64,000 nt of DNA from Moringa oleifera (GCA_021397835.1 JAJFZO010000028.1:3581501-3645500); one strand, 5' to 3'. Shown: positions 37,548-49,802, counted from the first letter of the stretch. Made by a program: numbers and translations. Notes: generated by a model from the letters alone, not told the origin.

Positions 37548-38804
37548 TATAGACACTTAATTTTAGCTCTAAATCAAAAGGAATTTGAATGGTTTAGGTG
37601 ATACATTAACTTCAAGGTTGGTTTTATGCTCTAGATTAGGATCGGGCTCATCCATCAAATTTAAACATTGAGATTGTGCTATCAAACAACAAATCATACC
37701 TTACCCTAATGTAAGGTCATAAATAACTTGAGCATATGTTACCTCGATACAAGATTGAGTTTAGCTTAATGAGCACATTCTAATCCCGATGTGGATTACC
37801 TTAATGATAAATCAAAAATAATTAAACCCTAATGTCAAGTCGAGAATAAGTGTAATGACGGTGTCAAGTCGGGTATGACTCAATTAGCACATATTCCAAT
37901 GCAGTGCCCCGATATGGTTATCCCAACTTGGATTATCCAGTATGGATTGCACCAACGTGGAATACTTCGATATGGTTATCTTGATGTGGATTACCCCAAT
38001 ATAGTTATCTCAATGTGGATCATCCTAACGTGGAGTACCTCGACATGGATTATCTTAATGCAAATTATCCCAACATAGACTACCCTAATATCATGTCAAG
38101 ATTCAGGTGTATAGCTTCTATTTGAAGAGGAAAAGTCACGAAAGCTTAAGAAACAAGCAAAAGACTCTTGATGAAATTCACATTGAGAATATTTTGACAC
38201 TGTGATTTCTTTCTTGCCACAATAGGACTTTGAATTTTAAAATTGGTTAGTCACAAATTTATCCACAAAGGAATCCATGATAGATTTTTAACGTCAAGAT
38301 TGAGTTGATTCCAAGCTCATCCACAGAGAATGCATATTATCTAGTGAAAGAATTTTGAATATGATTGGGTTAATCGCGTTGCAGCTTTTTTTTTCTTTAT
38401 GCAAGAGTTTTCAAATCTTTAGCAGTCCTTATCCCGTGTTCACCTTATAAATAGATTGGAATTTGATGAAGTTCAATTTTTGATCTTTAAAACATATTTG
38501 TTTTTCTTGAATTGAAGGCCTAATGTCTACTAAACCGATGTTCTTATATAAAATTAACATGATAACTATATCTCAGGATCAATTTCAAGTTATTATAAAC
38601 TAAAGATACGAGATTGTTTTTCTTAATGGTACCAATTCTTAGGTGTTGTGGGGGTACTAATCCTTCATCACAAGTAACCAACTCCCGATCTCAACTCATC
38701 TGATAAAGTAGACCTGTGCCTAATTTCAAAAAATTAAATTCACTCATTTTTTTTCTTACAGAAAATTGAAGTTTTCAATAGGGACTAGTGGCCAATCACG
38801 CCAC

Positions 38805-38844
<40 letters not shown>

Positions 38845-38923
38845 ATGGTGCCTCCTTTATAAAAACAAATGAAAATAAATTTTCTCATATTTGGCTCTTC
38901 GATAGAAAAAAGTTTGATTTTAA
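37548..38923 (+). repeat. E3 3' LTR
   Basis: Begins TATAGACACTTAATTTTAGC, matching the left LTR start with TG mutated to TA. Sub-repeats of the GATATGGTTATCC and GTGGATTACC type run from about 37,905 to 38,090. It contains a perfect (AT)17 microsatellite at 38,809-38,842, where the left LTR has a poly-A stretch. The right edge is estimated from where similarity to the left LTR ends. Confidence 0.75.
38809..38842. repeat. (AT)17 microsatellite
   Basis: Uninterrupted AT dinucleotides, 34 bases, inside the E3 right LTR. Confidence 0.95.
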
Positions 38924-39240
38924 TAGTGATGATCTAATGTACTTTGTTTTTAGTGTAATCAAATCAAATTTTTAGCATTCTATGGCCTCTTTATCTGTAA
39001 CTAAATATCTTCACTAACTAATAAGCCTCAACCATGATCTCACGTCCAACCTTATCCATGATTCCAAAGACCTTCTTGTTTGATCTTAGATCGATCCTTA
39101 TCTCATACCACTCCGGATCCAAATACTTGACAAGTTTCCTTTAGCTCCCAATTCTTAGACCTTCTTTTGCTTTCTTCTTTGAAAAGAAAATAAATTTTCA
39201 TTAACAGTAAAATTAGTTACCTGCACTTTGATTTCACATT
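38924..39240. other. Unassigned spacer between E3 and the hAT element
   Basis: No gene, RNA or repeat recognised. Confidence 0.4.
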
Positions 39241-40239
39241 AAAATGGGAAAAAAATCGAAATCTAAATCGAGAAGTTCTAGTTCTTGTTAAGACTCACCT
39301 CAAAATCGATTCATTCTGATTCTAGTTCGGTTTGAAATTGATTTAGGTTTAAGGTTCAATTTAAGATTGATTTGGAATTAGTTTTAAGTTTTGGTTTAAT
39401 TTTAGCTTAGGTTTCGAGTTAGGTCTTATATATACACGTTGTAATGGTAATAATACAATGGTGTTGTGACCATTCAGACTATTTTTCTTTTTTGGAGAAA
39501 TTAGAATAAGAAAAAGGAGGAACCTATGTCTATATGTGCTTGTGTGCAGGTGAAGATTAAAGAGTAAAGGAAATAGGCCAAAAAAAAAGGAAACCTACTA
39601 ACCTAGGTGCACAATTGTGCAAGTAAGCTGATCATTTTTATTTTTTTTTATTTAGGTGTGCAAGTCTATGCGTAAGTGAAGAAATGAATAAAAAAACATA
39701 AGGGAATAAATATGCAGGTGAAGAGATGAATAAAGGGAAATAAAGGAATGGGTTTGCTAAAAAGTAGGTGATCACTTGTTTTTTATTATTTTTAAAAAAT
39801 TATACAAAAAAATTTTATTTCTTACTGAATAACCAAATTGAAACAGTCAATTTTAATTCCTATTAGTTACGAATTATCATAAGACCTCTTAAGTATCGGT
39901 TTTAGTTATGGTCAAAACCAAAACCATAAGGTAAGTTTTTGGTTTCTTTTTTCCAATATATTACAGTTTCAATTTAGGTCATCAACTTGAACTGAACCTT
40001 GGCTAAGTCTAATGGAAACATAAGGCTAATCCCATATGTCAGTTTACATGAACACTTATAAAATAAAAGTCTTGTATATGAAACATATCCAATTAGTCAT
40101 GCAAAATGACATATCCAATTTTAATTTAGGATCTACAAGTTCACCTCCTCCAATTTTCATAATACATCTCAGCTTGATTCTAGTAATGATGTTAATATAA
40201 GATCTAGTAGAAAACTGATGTCTTTTATTTGAAATTATT

Positions 40240-42060
40240 TTGATAGAGTACAAATAACAGTAGATAATGGCAATAATGAAGAGCCAAATGTAAAATATGT
40301 AGTCAACTTGTTAGTTGCACTTCTATTGGAGGTATAAGCCATTTAAAACAACACCACGAAAGTCGTCAAAATAAAAATAATATAAATATTAGAAATTTCA
40401 TGCAATTAGGCCACGATCGATCTAATAATTTAAGCACATTTTCATATGATGAATCACGTGCATGTTTTGAATTAGTTAAATTAAATTGTTAAAGTAGAAC
40501 AACCATTTACTTTACAAAGAAACATGATTTAACTGGGACAATTTAAAAGAGATCGAATCCCTAATATAAAGGATTTCTTACTTTTACTATTAAATGAGGT
40601 GTAATGAAAAACTTTCTATGTGAAAAACAAAATTTAATGACTTTTTTTTAAAGCCTTGATGAAAACTTTTGTTTAACATCTGATATGTGGGCATCAACCA
40701 ATCAAATGGGTTTTCTTTTTTTAACTGCTCATTATATTTGTAATAATTGAGATTATTTCATTTCCAATTGTTGAAACTCCTCATATTGATTTTGTCATTG
40801 AAAATACCATTCTTAAATAAATAAGAAAGTGAGAAAATCATGAAAAAAAAATATTTTCTTTAACATTAGATAATGCCAATAATAATGATGCAACTGAAGA
40901 TTTTTTACATCGTTATTTACAACCACCACTTGATGGATTATCTTTGAGAGTTCGTTGTTATGATCATATTTTAAATTTAATTGTTCAAGATGGCTTGTAC
41001 TATTTGTCCAACTCTATCTCAAAAATTAGAGATATTATTAGTAATATTAATTCAAGTCAAGGTAAACATGAGTTATATTTTAAATGTTATAAAGAATTAC
41101 ATAAAAAATAAAATATTAATACTGATATACCATATAGATGGAATTTTACTTATAAAATGTTAAAATTGGCAACAAAATATAGAAATATTTTAAATTTGTA
41201 TTGTATTGAATTAGAGAATCACCCCACACAAAGACAATTATGCATTACACAACCTTTGGATTATGATTGGAAAGTTGCTGAAGTTATTAGAGATTTAGTT
41301 AAGGTTTTTGATACTGCTAAAAAAAAATTTTGTTATGTATATAATCCTACTAGTTGTCACTTTTTAATTCATCTAACTAATATTTACTGTATGTTCAACA
41401 ATTATTCTAAGGTAAAAATGTTCTCAGATGTAATAATTGAAATGAGAAAAAAAATTGATAAATATTTTGCAAATATACTTGCAATATTCTTAATAGGTGT
41501 TGTTGTTGCTCCTAGAAATAAAATGGAAGGTTCAGAATCATGGTTAAAAATAATATATAATAATAATTTAGACAAAATAATATATAAGTGATGTTTTATG
41601 ATCATTATAAACAAACAGCTACTCTTGATAGATTGTCTAAAGATATATTATCTAGTTCGAAATCATCATCTTCTTCTTCATCTTCAAATTTTATTTACAT
41701 AGCAGAAAATCTTCATCAAGCATTACACTATTAAGTAATGCAACTGATTTAAAATGTTATCTTGACCAACCTTTAGTGAAAGATAAAGATAATGATTTTA
41801 ATATATTGGCCTAGTGGAGAACACATGGATACAAGTATCTTATGCTTTTTATCGTGGCCAGTGGATACAAGTATCCTATGCTTTTTATTGTGGCCAGTGA
41901 TATACCAACTGTACTTGTTTTCACCGTAGCATTTGAATCTACTTTTAGTGCAGATGCTCAAGTTTTGTGAGACACAAAAATGAGTTTGCCACCTTCTACA
42001 ATGGAAGCATTTATATGTTTGAAGGATTAGGATTTGATGAATAAAAGAATATAAGACAAT
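40240..42060 (+). pseudogene. hAT transposase, broken
   Basis: Read on the plus strand with stops and frame changes. A BED zinc-finger relic lies near 40,290-40,360 (CTSIGGISHLKQHHES). Then come core segments typical of plant hAT transposases: SLRVRCYDHILNLIVQDGL near 40,945, SISKIRDIISNI, DIPYRWNFTYKMLKLA near 41,120, a 144-codon open frame 41,157-41,591 with KVAEVIRDLVKVFD and KKIDKYFANILAIFL, and a hATC dimerisation relic near 41,895-42,020 (TVLVFTVAFESTFSADAQVL, then PPSTMEAFICLKD). The W in PYRWN and the FES/FSA pair fit the family. Not functional. Confidence 0.85.
41826..41897 (+). repeat. 36-bp tandem duplication in the hAT relic
   Basis: TGGATACAAGTATC begins at 41,826 and again at 41,862. 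The two 36-base copies differ at only two or three sites. The period keeps frame, giving two copies of a peptide with GYKYLMLF/GYKYPMLF. Confidence 0.85.
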
Positions 42061-42729
42061 GCAAAATTAAAAGAGATGACAGAATGTACAATTAACAAAT
42101 ATCAACATATATAGAGCTAATTTAACAATATTAGTTCTCCTAAAGATTGAAAATTATATAATAGATATAAGTTTACATATTCAAAGATGTATTTAATTGG
42201 ATAATCAAATTAAGAAATGCATATGAATGAAAAGAAAGTAGGTACCAACTTAGTTGAGGTGTATATCTTATAGTGATTTATCAATTTCACAAAATTATAT
42301 TTATTTAATTAAACATAATTATTTGTTTAATATTATTTGTAAATAGTTTTTTTATTATCTATTTTAAAATTATAATTTATAAAATATTAACTTATATGTA
42401 TATAAACATAATAAGACCTATATAAGACTTATGTAATACCCTTATTAGACTTACATATACATATATAAAATCTACAAAGTCCAAATAAAGCTCGTTTGAG
42501 GTCCAAAATAACTTTCATAAAGCCCCAAAAGAGCATACATAAAGGTTCATAAATTAAACCCATCCATAAGCCATGGACCATATATTTTTAAAACGAACGG
42601 ATTTAGTCCAACCCATTAATTTAAAAGCCCATCGAGTAATAGGCCGATTGAGTCTAGGTCACAAATTTTTTGATGACTTGACCCATTGTTGAACTTGAAT
42701 TTAAAGGTTTTACTATGCCAGCTCAACTT

Positions 42730-43740
42730 AAATTCAACACATCCATATCTTTACAATTACCTCATTCAACACAAATCCTCCCTTCCCCATGATCTTCAAA
42801 ATAATTGTATATTTCGTGTGCCTACAAATCAACAATATTTCTAGCAACACTTATTAAAAAAATAGTATAATTCATTTACACTCTTAATATTGAAATGGGG
42901 GCTTAAAAATCAAAAGTTTCTCTTTTGCAGGTCACTTCAAGTTCTCGACCTAACCCTTGAAAAAAAAAATCAATTTTCAAGTGATAATTTAGGTTTTTTT
43001 TCCCCTACTACCTTCTTGTCTAATACTACGTTGGGTCTAGGAAGATTCTCCCCTTTGCAGTGTATGTAATTGAGGCAAATTGCCTTAGAATTTTTAGTCC
43101 TTTTTCAAACAAGATACATGAAATACATCATGGATTTTGATAAAAAAAAGATTAAAATGATTACTTAGTGATCCTATATTTCTTCAATTGAAAAAGCCCA
43201 CAAAGAGTTTCCTATTCCACTTAGAGTTTAAGATTTATTGTTTGCTAAGTTCAAACTTCATGAATATGTTAGCAAAAATATTGATCGGCTTTTTTTTTTA
43301 TCCTTTAAGATACTTCTTCAACACTTAATATATTCATCAAAAAAAAAAAAAAACAAATCATCCATACAAATATATGTTAAAAAATTTATTTTTATTTAAA
43401 TGAGAGAGTTATTATATATAAGAGTTAAAGAGATAAACGCGTTTTTTATTATTATTACTATTTCATGTTTGCTTTTTTCCATTGAGGGTTTTAGAGTGGG
43501 TAGAAGAAAATTAAACTCTAAATAAACTAACAAGAGTTCCTTTTTTATCTTTAAATCATAATAGGTGAAACCAGAAAGTATAAATTATTTAATAATAGGT
43601 ATTCCATATTCAAGTATAAACTTCAAATTATTTTACATTCAGACATTCCCATCGGAATACTAATAAGTAGTTTGCAGCAAGTAAACATGATTAACGCAAA
43701 CGTATCATTTATGCATTCTTCCAAAACAATGTTTGGTTCT
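42730..43740. other. AT-rich intergenic sequence
   Basis: No coding frame, RNA or clear transposon signature. Contains poly-A and poly-T runs near 42,960, 43,290 and 43,340. Confidence 0.5.
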
Positions 43741-43747
43741 GTGGTGT

Positions 43748-44103
43748 TTACAAATTTAAGCAAAGGTTAGATTCATTCTTGGGATCTGTACTGCATTCCT
43801 GGTTCATAATAGAAACTGTACAGAAATCTTGAAGTGAAATGTCTGGACAGGTTGAAATGCATTGAAACCTTTCAAATTTTCTGTTATTTCCTATAATCTC
43901 AATGCTATCTTCTGCAGAAAATTCACACATACCATCTTGACTACATAACACCAGAACAGGAACATTCAGTTCCCTATTTCACTGGTAGAAACTAGTAAAT
44001 TTGGAGTCAACTTTGGTTGCAAAGATTATATCAACCTGTTTGACTAAAGAAATTGAAATATTTTGGTATAGATAAGTGCCATAAGGATAACTTTTCCAAT
44101 AAT
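43748..44103 (-). pseudogene. Possible broken exon of an unrecognised host gene
   Basis: On the minus strand a frame runs from about 44,103 to the TAA at 43,748 with one internal TGA near 43,980. Before the stop codon it reads KSYPYGTYLYQN, then VKQVDIIFATKVDSKF and TSFYQ. After it, it reads NRELNVPVLVLCSQDG, then EDSIEIIGNNRKFERFQC, then LQDFCTVSIMNQEC. Composition and codon use look protein-like, unlike the surrounding AT-rich DNA, and TGA could be a mutated TGG. A splice-like AG precedes the first codon. I do not recognise the family. It lies on the FAD2 strand, about 0.8 kb past the FAD2 stop, with no sign of being part of FAD2. Confidence 0.4.
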
Positions 44104-44446
44104 CTTATGTTACCTATGTCTTAAAATGAATCTACAATTTCCAAACAAAGATCTTTCATCTAACATAAGAGTTTTGTGAGATAGTAATACCAAAATCAAC
44201 CAACTCATTAAACAGTCTCGAATTGCAACAAAGATGCAAATAAAGAAAGATTCTTATACAAGTGACTTATTAAAAAAAATCTCAAATTAAATTTGAGCTG
44301 TTATCCACGCAAAAGTTCAGATCAAATCTCTATTTGTGAACAATATTACCGAGTAGTTCACTTTTTCCTTAATAATTTCCCTAACTAAATTGTTTAACAA
44401 GAGGAACCCCTTGAATTTTCATGATGCCTATGCTGGGTGGTAAGGT

Positions 44447-44644
44447 TTTGATCTAAGAGGGTGTCACAGGCAGCAAATGAGTCAAAATACAGCTTCAAAA
44501 TTCCAAAACAGATTTGATCTAATAGGGTGGCACAGGCAGTAAATGAGTCAAAATACAGCTTCAAAATTCCAAAACAGATTTGATCTAATAGGGTGGCACA
44601 GGCAGTAAATGAGTCAAAATACAGCTTCAAAATTCCAAAACAGA
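44447..44644. repeat. Three 66-bp tandem repeats downstream of FAD2
   Basis: TTTGATCTAA starts at 44,447, 44,513 and 44,579, giving three consecutive 66-base copies. Copies 2 and 3 are identical or nearly so over the unit; copy 1 differs at a few sites (AAGAGGGTGTC versus AATAGGGTGGC). The unit length is 22 codons, so an artificial repeated frame (LYFDSFTACATLLDQ) is open on the minus strand. I do not call it a gene. Confidence 0.95.
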
Positions 44645-44649
44645 CTGAG

Positions 44650-44895
44650 AGACACTGGCATCAGCTCAAACAAACAATCCACTCGCCATAACAAATCCAG
44701 TCTCAAACTAAATTGTATATTACTTCCACCATAATTAGATTGAGCCATCAACCAAATTATTTCAAAGAAGCACCACAAAGTTTAAAGGTTCAGTACAAAG
44801 TAGAGAATCAACCTACATTGCCCAGCAGGGCACCCAAAATCCTAACGATGAACTATTAACTTCAGGCAATCTGCAGCCTAAGAATATTAAGATCC
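44650..44895 (-). other. FAD2 3'UTR (approximate)
   Basis: The 245 bases after the TGA contain no frame and are T-rich in the minus sense. No perfect AATAAA is evident; AGTAATATACAATTT near 44,715 is a possible weak poly(A) region. The end is inferred, and transcripts could extend into the 66-bp repeats. Confidence 0.4.
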
Positions 44896-46047
44896 TCAGA
44901 TCTTGTTTCTGTACCAGAACACACCTTTGCTCCGGTCAGCTTCATCTGGCTCAACATAAATACACTCTTTTGTCTCCCTCCACATTGCCTTGTAAACTGG
45001 AGTCCCATCAAACTGATAATACTCCCCCAGTATAGGCTTTATGGCTTTTGTGGCCTCCATGGCATGGTAGTGTGGCATTGTGGAGAATAAATGGTGAGCC
45101 ACATGCGTATCTGTTATGTTATGGAAGACCTTGTTCAAAATCCCATAGTCCCTGTCAACAGTTGCCAGTGCTCCTCTGAACCAGTCCCACTCTGAAGAAT
45201 CATAATGGGGCAATGAAGGGTGAGTGTGCTGCAAAAATGTGATCAAAACGAGAAATGCGTTCACCACCAGCAACGGGACCCCATATACGCAGACAACCCA
45301 AGCAAACCCCTTCACTGCTACAAGACGGAATAGCCCGTAGCACACAGCAAGGATGCCAGCATCAGAAATGAATATTTGGAGACGTTCACGGTCAGAGTAG
45401 ATAGGGCCATAAGGGTCATAGTGACAAGCAAACCGATCATAACGCCTGCCTGAAACATTGAATGCTAGATACAGAGGCCACCCAAGAGTAAGTGTGATGG
45501 TGAGACTGAGGACTCGGCCTGGTGGGTTGTTAAGGTATTTGGCATACCAACGAATACTTGATTTCTGCTTTGGGACAAACACTTCATCCCGCTCAAGGGA
45601 ACCAGTATTAGAATGATGGCGGCGATGGCTGTATTTCCACGAGAAATAAGGAACAAGGAGAAAAGAATGGAAGATAAGACCGACCGTATCATCAAGCCAT
45701 TGGTAGTCACTGAACGCATGGTGACCACACTCATGCGCTATAACCCAAATACCGGTTAGGATGCAGCCCTGGAGGACCCAGTAAATTGGCCACGCCACAT
45801 AAGAGAGAGGGTGAGGAAGGTGGTTAAAATAGTTGGTAGCAACGTAGTAGAAGAGAAAGGCTATGGTGAGATCATAAACAAGGTAAGAGAATGAGCGGAG
45901 AACAGAGCGCTGGAAACAGTGAGGTGGTATAGCTTTCTTGACCTGACCGAGAGTGAATGGAGGCTTTGAGTGAGGGACACGCTTTGAGGCGTCAAATTTT
46001 TCCGTCTTGGGGTTAGGGGGCACAGACATTCGGCCTCCTGCACCCAT
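44896..46047 (-). CDS. FAD2: Microsomal omega-6 (delta-12) oleate desaturase, FAD2 type
   Basis: Predicted 383-aa ER membrane enzyme that converts oleate on phosphatidylcholine to linoleate, taking electrons from cytochrome b5. The three His boxes are intact: HECGHH at residues 105-110, HRRHH at 141-145 and HVAHH at 315-319. Hydrophobic stretches lie near 54-72, 83-103, 178-198 and 228-272. The N-terminus [11 protein letters not shown] and the length are canonical for FAD2, and the C-terminus YRNKI fits the aromatic-x-x-Lys-hydrophobic ER-retrieval signal. I start at 46,047; the twelve codons upstream run back across a splice acceptor (AG at 46,059-46,058) and are not coding. Box sequences match ordinary desaturases rather than FAD2-like acetylenases. 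The frame has no breaks and a single coding exon, as usual for FAD2. It could be one of several paralogues. Confidence 0.97.
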   Translation of the reverse strand: MGAGGRMSVPPNPKTEKFDASKRVPHSKPPFTLGQVKKAIPPHCFQRSVLRSFSYLVYDLTIAFLFYYVATNYFNHLPHPLSYVAWPIYWVLQGCILTGIWVIAHECGHHAFSDYQWLDDTVGLIFHSFLLVPYFSWKYSHRRHHSNTGSLERDEVFVPKQKSSIRWYAKYLNNPPGRVLSLTITLTLGWPLYLAFNVSGRRYDRFACHYDPYGPIYSDRERLQIFISDAGILAVCYGLFRLVAVKGFAWVVCVYGVPLLVVNAFLVLITFLQHTHPSLPHYDSSEWDWFRGALATVDRDYGILNKVFHNITDTHVAHHLFSTMPHYHAMEATKAIKPILGEYYQFDGTPVYKAMWRETKECIYVEPDEADRSKGVFWYRNKI

Positions 46048-46057
46048 TTTTTTCCAC

Positions 46058-49000
46058 CTGGAAAGGAAAACAGTGTAAATCATAGTTTTCAGAAGAAAGG
46101 ATTGAGACCAATAATTTATGAAAGAGAAAAATGTAAGTATTTATTTATTCACTCCGATATCCTAGGTCTGTAAAAATGTAACCAGTTTTCGGCACCATAT
46201 TGCTAATTAATTTGGACTACCAATCAACTCTCTTATGTACCACCCTTCGTGATTAGTTAACAGTCCTTATGTGCAGTAAACATCCCACCAAAAGGTCACT
46301 CTCAAAAGAATTCAAAAAAAAAAAAAAAGAATACATGGTAAATCATGCAAAGAAGCTAATTTACAGGAATAAGTTAAGAGCCACATTAAACAGAAAGCAA
46401 AAAAACAGAACATGTTCTGGCTGCAGGCACAACAATTTAGGGACCACAGAGTTCTGGATTGCCATAGGAGATCATGTAATCGACTAAGACAGCTCAAGGT
46501 ATAAGAGATGATGTAATCGAAAATGGCAAGAAAGCCAAACAGATGATGCAATTGACAGAAGATGGGGGTCCAATGGGCAACACCAGCCGAAATCAAAAAG
46601 TCAAGCCTGTTCAAAGCCTGAACATAGAGACATGCTGTTGTGACCATTGAATAGAGTCGCAGAGCATCCCTAGTCACTTTTCCGTCATAGAACCCATCTC
46701 ATTTAATTTTTTTATATGATAAATATGTATAAAAATATATTTAAATTTTCAAATTTAAATTAAATTCAAATACAAATTAAAACAAATTCAATCTAAAATT
46801 AAATTTATTATAAAATTTATTTCAAAATTAAATTAAAGTTTGATCTAACAGTTAGTCAAGTTCAATCTAATCCAAATAAAATTAAAGAAATATTTTTGAA
46901 AAAAATAGACAAAACCCAAAAAAAAACAACTCCTTTATTTGTTTAAACAGGTAAATAACATGAGTACCCAAAAAAGCAAATTTTATCTGCTCCTCTGCTT
47001 TAGTCAAATAAAAAATAATTTTACAAATGGAAACTGAAAAGAGGCATCGCGGGCCTGTCACATCCTAGCCCATGCCTACCCACACATAAGAAATGACAAG
47101 TAAAACAGGTCCACCTCCATGAAAACAAAAATAATAAGATAATAAACCAAGCAGCATCAAAGATGAGAAGACCACGATAAAGAAGCAAGGTCGACATCAT
47201 CACTTGAAAAAGTATAGGTCACTTCGTTAGCCCTTAATTGTCCTCATTTCCCGCCTTTTCATTTCACACCAACCGTGACAACAACCCACAAAATAAACCT
47301 AATTTTTCAAGTATCTAGGAAACCCATATTTTGGGTTTCCAACAACGTCGACCATTGAAAGCCAACAAAACATGTGTTACCACACTACTAACCTCTAGGC
47401 AGGGTACGCAAAGAAAATTGACTTGTTCTCGTTTTAGACGTTACAAAAACGACGACTCTTTCCTTATTGGTCGTTCCCCAGACCAAGACGGACATCTACA
47501 TTGTTAGATTGACTGGTTTATAATATTTTAAACACTTAATTTTGACACTTCATATCAAGGGGCAGAGTCGGGCAGAATAAAAAGAAACAGTAAGAAATGA
47601 GAGGTAAAGTAATTAACCGCAAATCATAAATTTAAGATATGAAGTTGATGGAAATTAGGAGAAGCATGAATCATCGCCGGCAAAAAAGAAATTGAAATTC
47701 AGAACATGGATACTTTCAGCTTTCAATATCGCGGACCAGTAACCGACTCTGGCACGGCACCAGTGTTTTAGAAATAAAGAGCTTCTGGTCCCATGCCTTG
47801 CACACCGACCCATTGTGCACAACACAATAGGATGCTTGCACGAGGACAGATGACGAGATCCCGACTTGTTGGGGAAGACTGTGACGGAAGAAAATGTCAC
47901 AGTAGGGCCTCCCCATTGGACTCATACTGAAGTAACTGAACCGTCTTTAAGAGAACCATGTCAACCGTCAGATGATGAGAATCCCAATCTAAGAAGTCTG
48001 ATCCTGTGACAACACGACACTATTCTAAAACAAGCATGTAGGGCTTGGATCTCCACTCCCTTACCGATCTCAGCTCCTTTATATACAAAATTAATTTTTG
48101 TGAGAACTGTTATTTCACATCCATGGGCTGTACAGCTTAAATGGAGCTCCGATGCCCATGGTAGTCTTGCAAGTTAATTCTTAATGTAGGAAAGATCACT
48201 GACTTCATAATCCATCAGCTTCATACCAGCCTTAGGGTTGTCACAGAAAATGTTGGTACACACTCATCAGAAGATATAACATAAAACTTATCTGTTGGAT
48301 TGGACAAAATAAATAGAATTTCGATATGGCATTAAACTTCCAACTTGACCCCAACTTGGGCATTACTCAACCCCAAAGTAGCGAATCTACCTCCAGCATA
48401 AAGTTATTCCATTATCACCTAGGGAACTTCACCTTGGAGAATAAAGTATAATGATATTTTTCTCCAGAGATCTGAGATTTTAATAAAAATTAAAATAATT
48501 AAAAAACCAAATTCAAGAGATTTTAGGAAAGGACCAAGAAACACGGGAGAGAAAAAGGAGGGGCTGAAGGAACACTTGACGTGTTGGCAGAGACCGAATA
48601 GGCTAAGCTGAATTAGTCATTGGGACGCAGTGCATTTTAATACCTTACAAGCTGGTTAATATTTTATTACCAAAACAGACATTACAGAAGAAGAACAAAA
48701 AGAAAGAAGACAGATATTCTACAATTTCAGATTCACACATTGCTTAAACAATTTCAACAAACAAAAATAGTTGGTTATCAGGAATCCAAAGCATGGAAGT
48801 AAAGTACAAGCGCAACGAATCAAATCATTAATGACAAGGTAAATAAACTAGGCATTTGAATCACAAATTAGGTGTGGACAAACAGACAGAAAATGCAGAG
48901 CGCAGTACGCAATGCTTGCAGCAAATATACTAGAGAGCAAATAAGAAAATAAACTAGTTGGTGCATATAAATGGACCAACAAGATTCATATAGCTATTTG

Positions 49001-49514
49001 AACACTATTGCCGTGCAGATCCAGAGTGTGAAATAGATATGGCCTGGTGATTAAAAAGAGAACCAGCCAATGAGCTCAGATCCGTATAATGAGAGGTAGA
49101 AAGCCTCGGAAGAAGCCGAAATCTCAGCAGCAATGCATCGAAAACCTCCAGAAATTCATATATATATATACACACACACGCGCACACACAGAAGTATTTT
49201 CAATAGAAAATGGCTGGCACTACTTGGTCGAGCTCGGAATCATACCTATCAGGCTATAATATGCAAATCCAGCTCGAGATAACGCGGAAAAAGCTTCACC
49301 AAGTATAATCACAAGCACATACAAGGATCTCAATCTCCGATAACCATTAAGAACAAGAACCAATGTCTGACCTCTAATCGAGTCTAATATAGGCTTACCA
49401 ATAACAACACACTAAATGTAATATATTTTCAATATCCGAAACAGAGGCAAAACAAAAAGACCAACCAAAAAGATGAAAGAACAGAAAGAGAAAAAAGAAA
49501 AAGAAAGAAGTTAC
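46058..49514 (-). other. FAD2 5'UTR intron, 3,457 bp (predicted)
   Basis: The donor on the minus strand is CTCAG/GTAACTTC (GT at 49,514-49,513) and the acceptor is CCTTTCCAG/GTGG (AG at 46,059-46,058), ten bases before the ATG. FAD2 genes typically carry one long intron in the 5'UTR, and in several species it raises expression. The first part after the donor is strongly pyrimidine-rich. Inside are AT-rich stretches (46,700-46,980) and a dinucleotide run at 49,159-49,191. Open frames inside, such as 46,312-46,677, look accidental. Confidence 0.75.
49159..49191. repeat. Compound TA/CA microsatellite in the FAD2 intron
   Basis: A TATATA run passes into CACACACACG, then CGCACACACAG. Useful only as a marker. 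Confidence 0.9.
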
Positions 49515-49608
49515 CTGAGAAACGAAACCCTTCACCTCCCAAAAGAATGGCTCTCCGCTCTCTCTCTCTCCCTCGCTCTTTATCTCCGGAAACACACAGC
49601 CTTCTCTT
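49515..49608 (-). other. FAD2 noncoding first exon (predicted)
   Basis: About 94 bases, GA-rich (repeated GAGAG), between the expected start site roughly 27 bases past the TATA box and the GT donor. No ATG occurs in it, so it adds no upstream reading frame. The transcription start is inferred, not seen. Confidence 0.6.
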
Positions 49609-49634
49609 GTCGTCCTCTCTCTCGCCCTCTCTGC

Positions 49635-49651
49635 CTATATATAGCGATTGG
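49635..49651 (-). promoter_or_regulatory. FAD2 TATA box with adjacent CCAAT
   Basis: The minus strand reads CCAATCGCTATATATAG: a CCAAT immediately before a TATATA box. The box is about 120 bases upstream of the predicted splice donor, well placed for the noncoding first exon. Confidence 0.7.
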
Positions 49652-49802
49652 TGTGGCCGTTTAAGCGCCGGCCCTTCTCCTAAGGCAGCAGCAGAGCACC
49701 GTTTATAGTCCTCACGTTGCCTCCCCTCTTAAAGGGGGGACCCACCAGATAATCAACATGTCGCTCGGATGCTCTATTCTTTAGCCCTGTGTTTTCATTT
49801 GT

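Larger units (their letters stand above)
30362..38923 (+). mobile_element. Ty3/gypsy retrotransposon E3, Tat-like, internally deleted
   Basis: Two direct LTRs (30,362-about 32,060 and 37,548-about 38,923) flank a primer site, leader, gag, small pol fragments and a 3' tandem array on the plus strand. Protease and most of RT, RNase H and integrase are gone, so the element could only have moved with help from another copy, if at all. It belongs to the same family as E1 and lies in the opposite orientation. Confidence 0.8.
39240..42720 (+). mobile_element. Decayed hAT-family DNA transposon
   Basis: The transposase relic at 40.24-42.06 kb is flanked by noncoding stretches of a style common at hAT ends in eudicots: short redundant words like TTCGGTTTGAAATTGATTTAGG at 39,240-39,420 and TCGAGTAATAGGCCGATTGA near 42,640. 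No exact terminal inverted repeats or 8-bp target duplication could be fixed by eye, so the limits are estimates. Confidence 0.55.

Noticed and set aside
44394..44630. Minus-strand frame with three copies of a 22-residue repeat
   Set aside because: Produced by the 66-bp tandem repeat whose period is a multiple of three; no coding signal otherwise.
45465..46043. Open frames overlapping FAD2 in other frames
   Set aside because: Shadows of the real desaturase frame with no independent support.
46047..46083. Twelve-codon N-terminal extension of FAD2
   Set aside because: Contains a splice acceptor, departs from the conserved MGAGG start of the family, and precedes the canonical ATG.
46312..46677. 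121-codon open frame on the minus strand inside the FAD2 intron
   Set aside because: Ends in a poly-F run from a poly-A stretch, has no motif, and lies inside the predicted leader intron.
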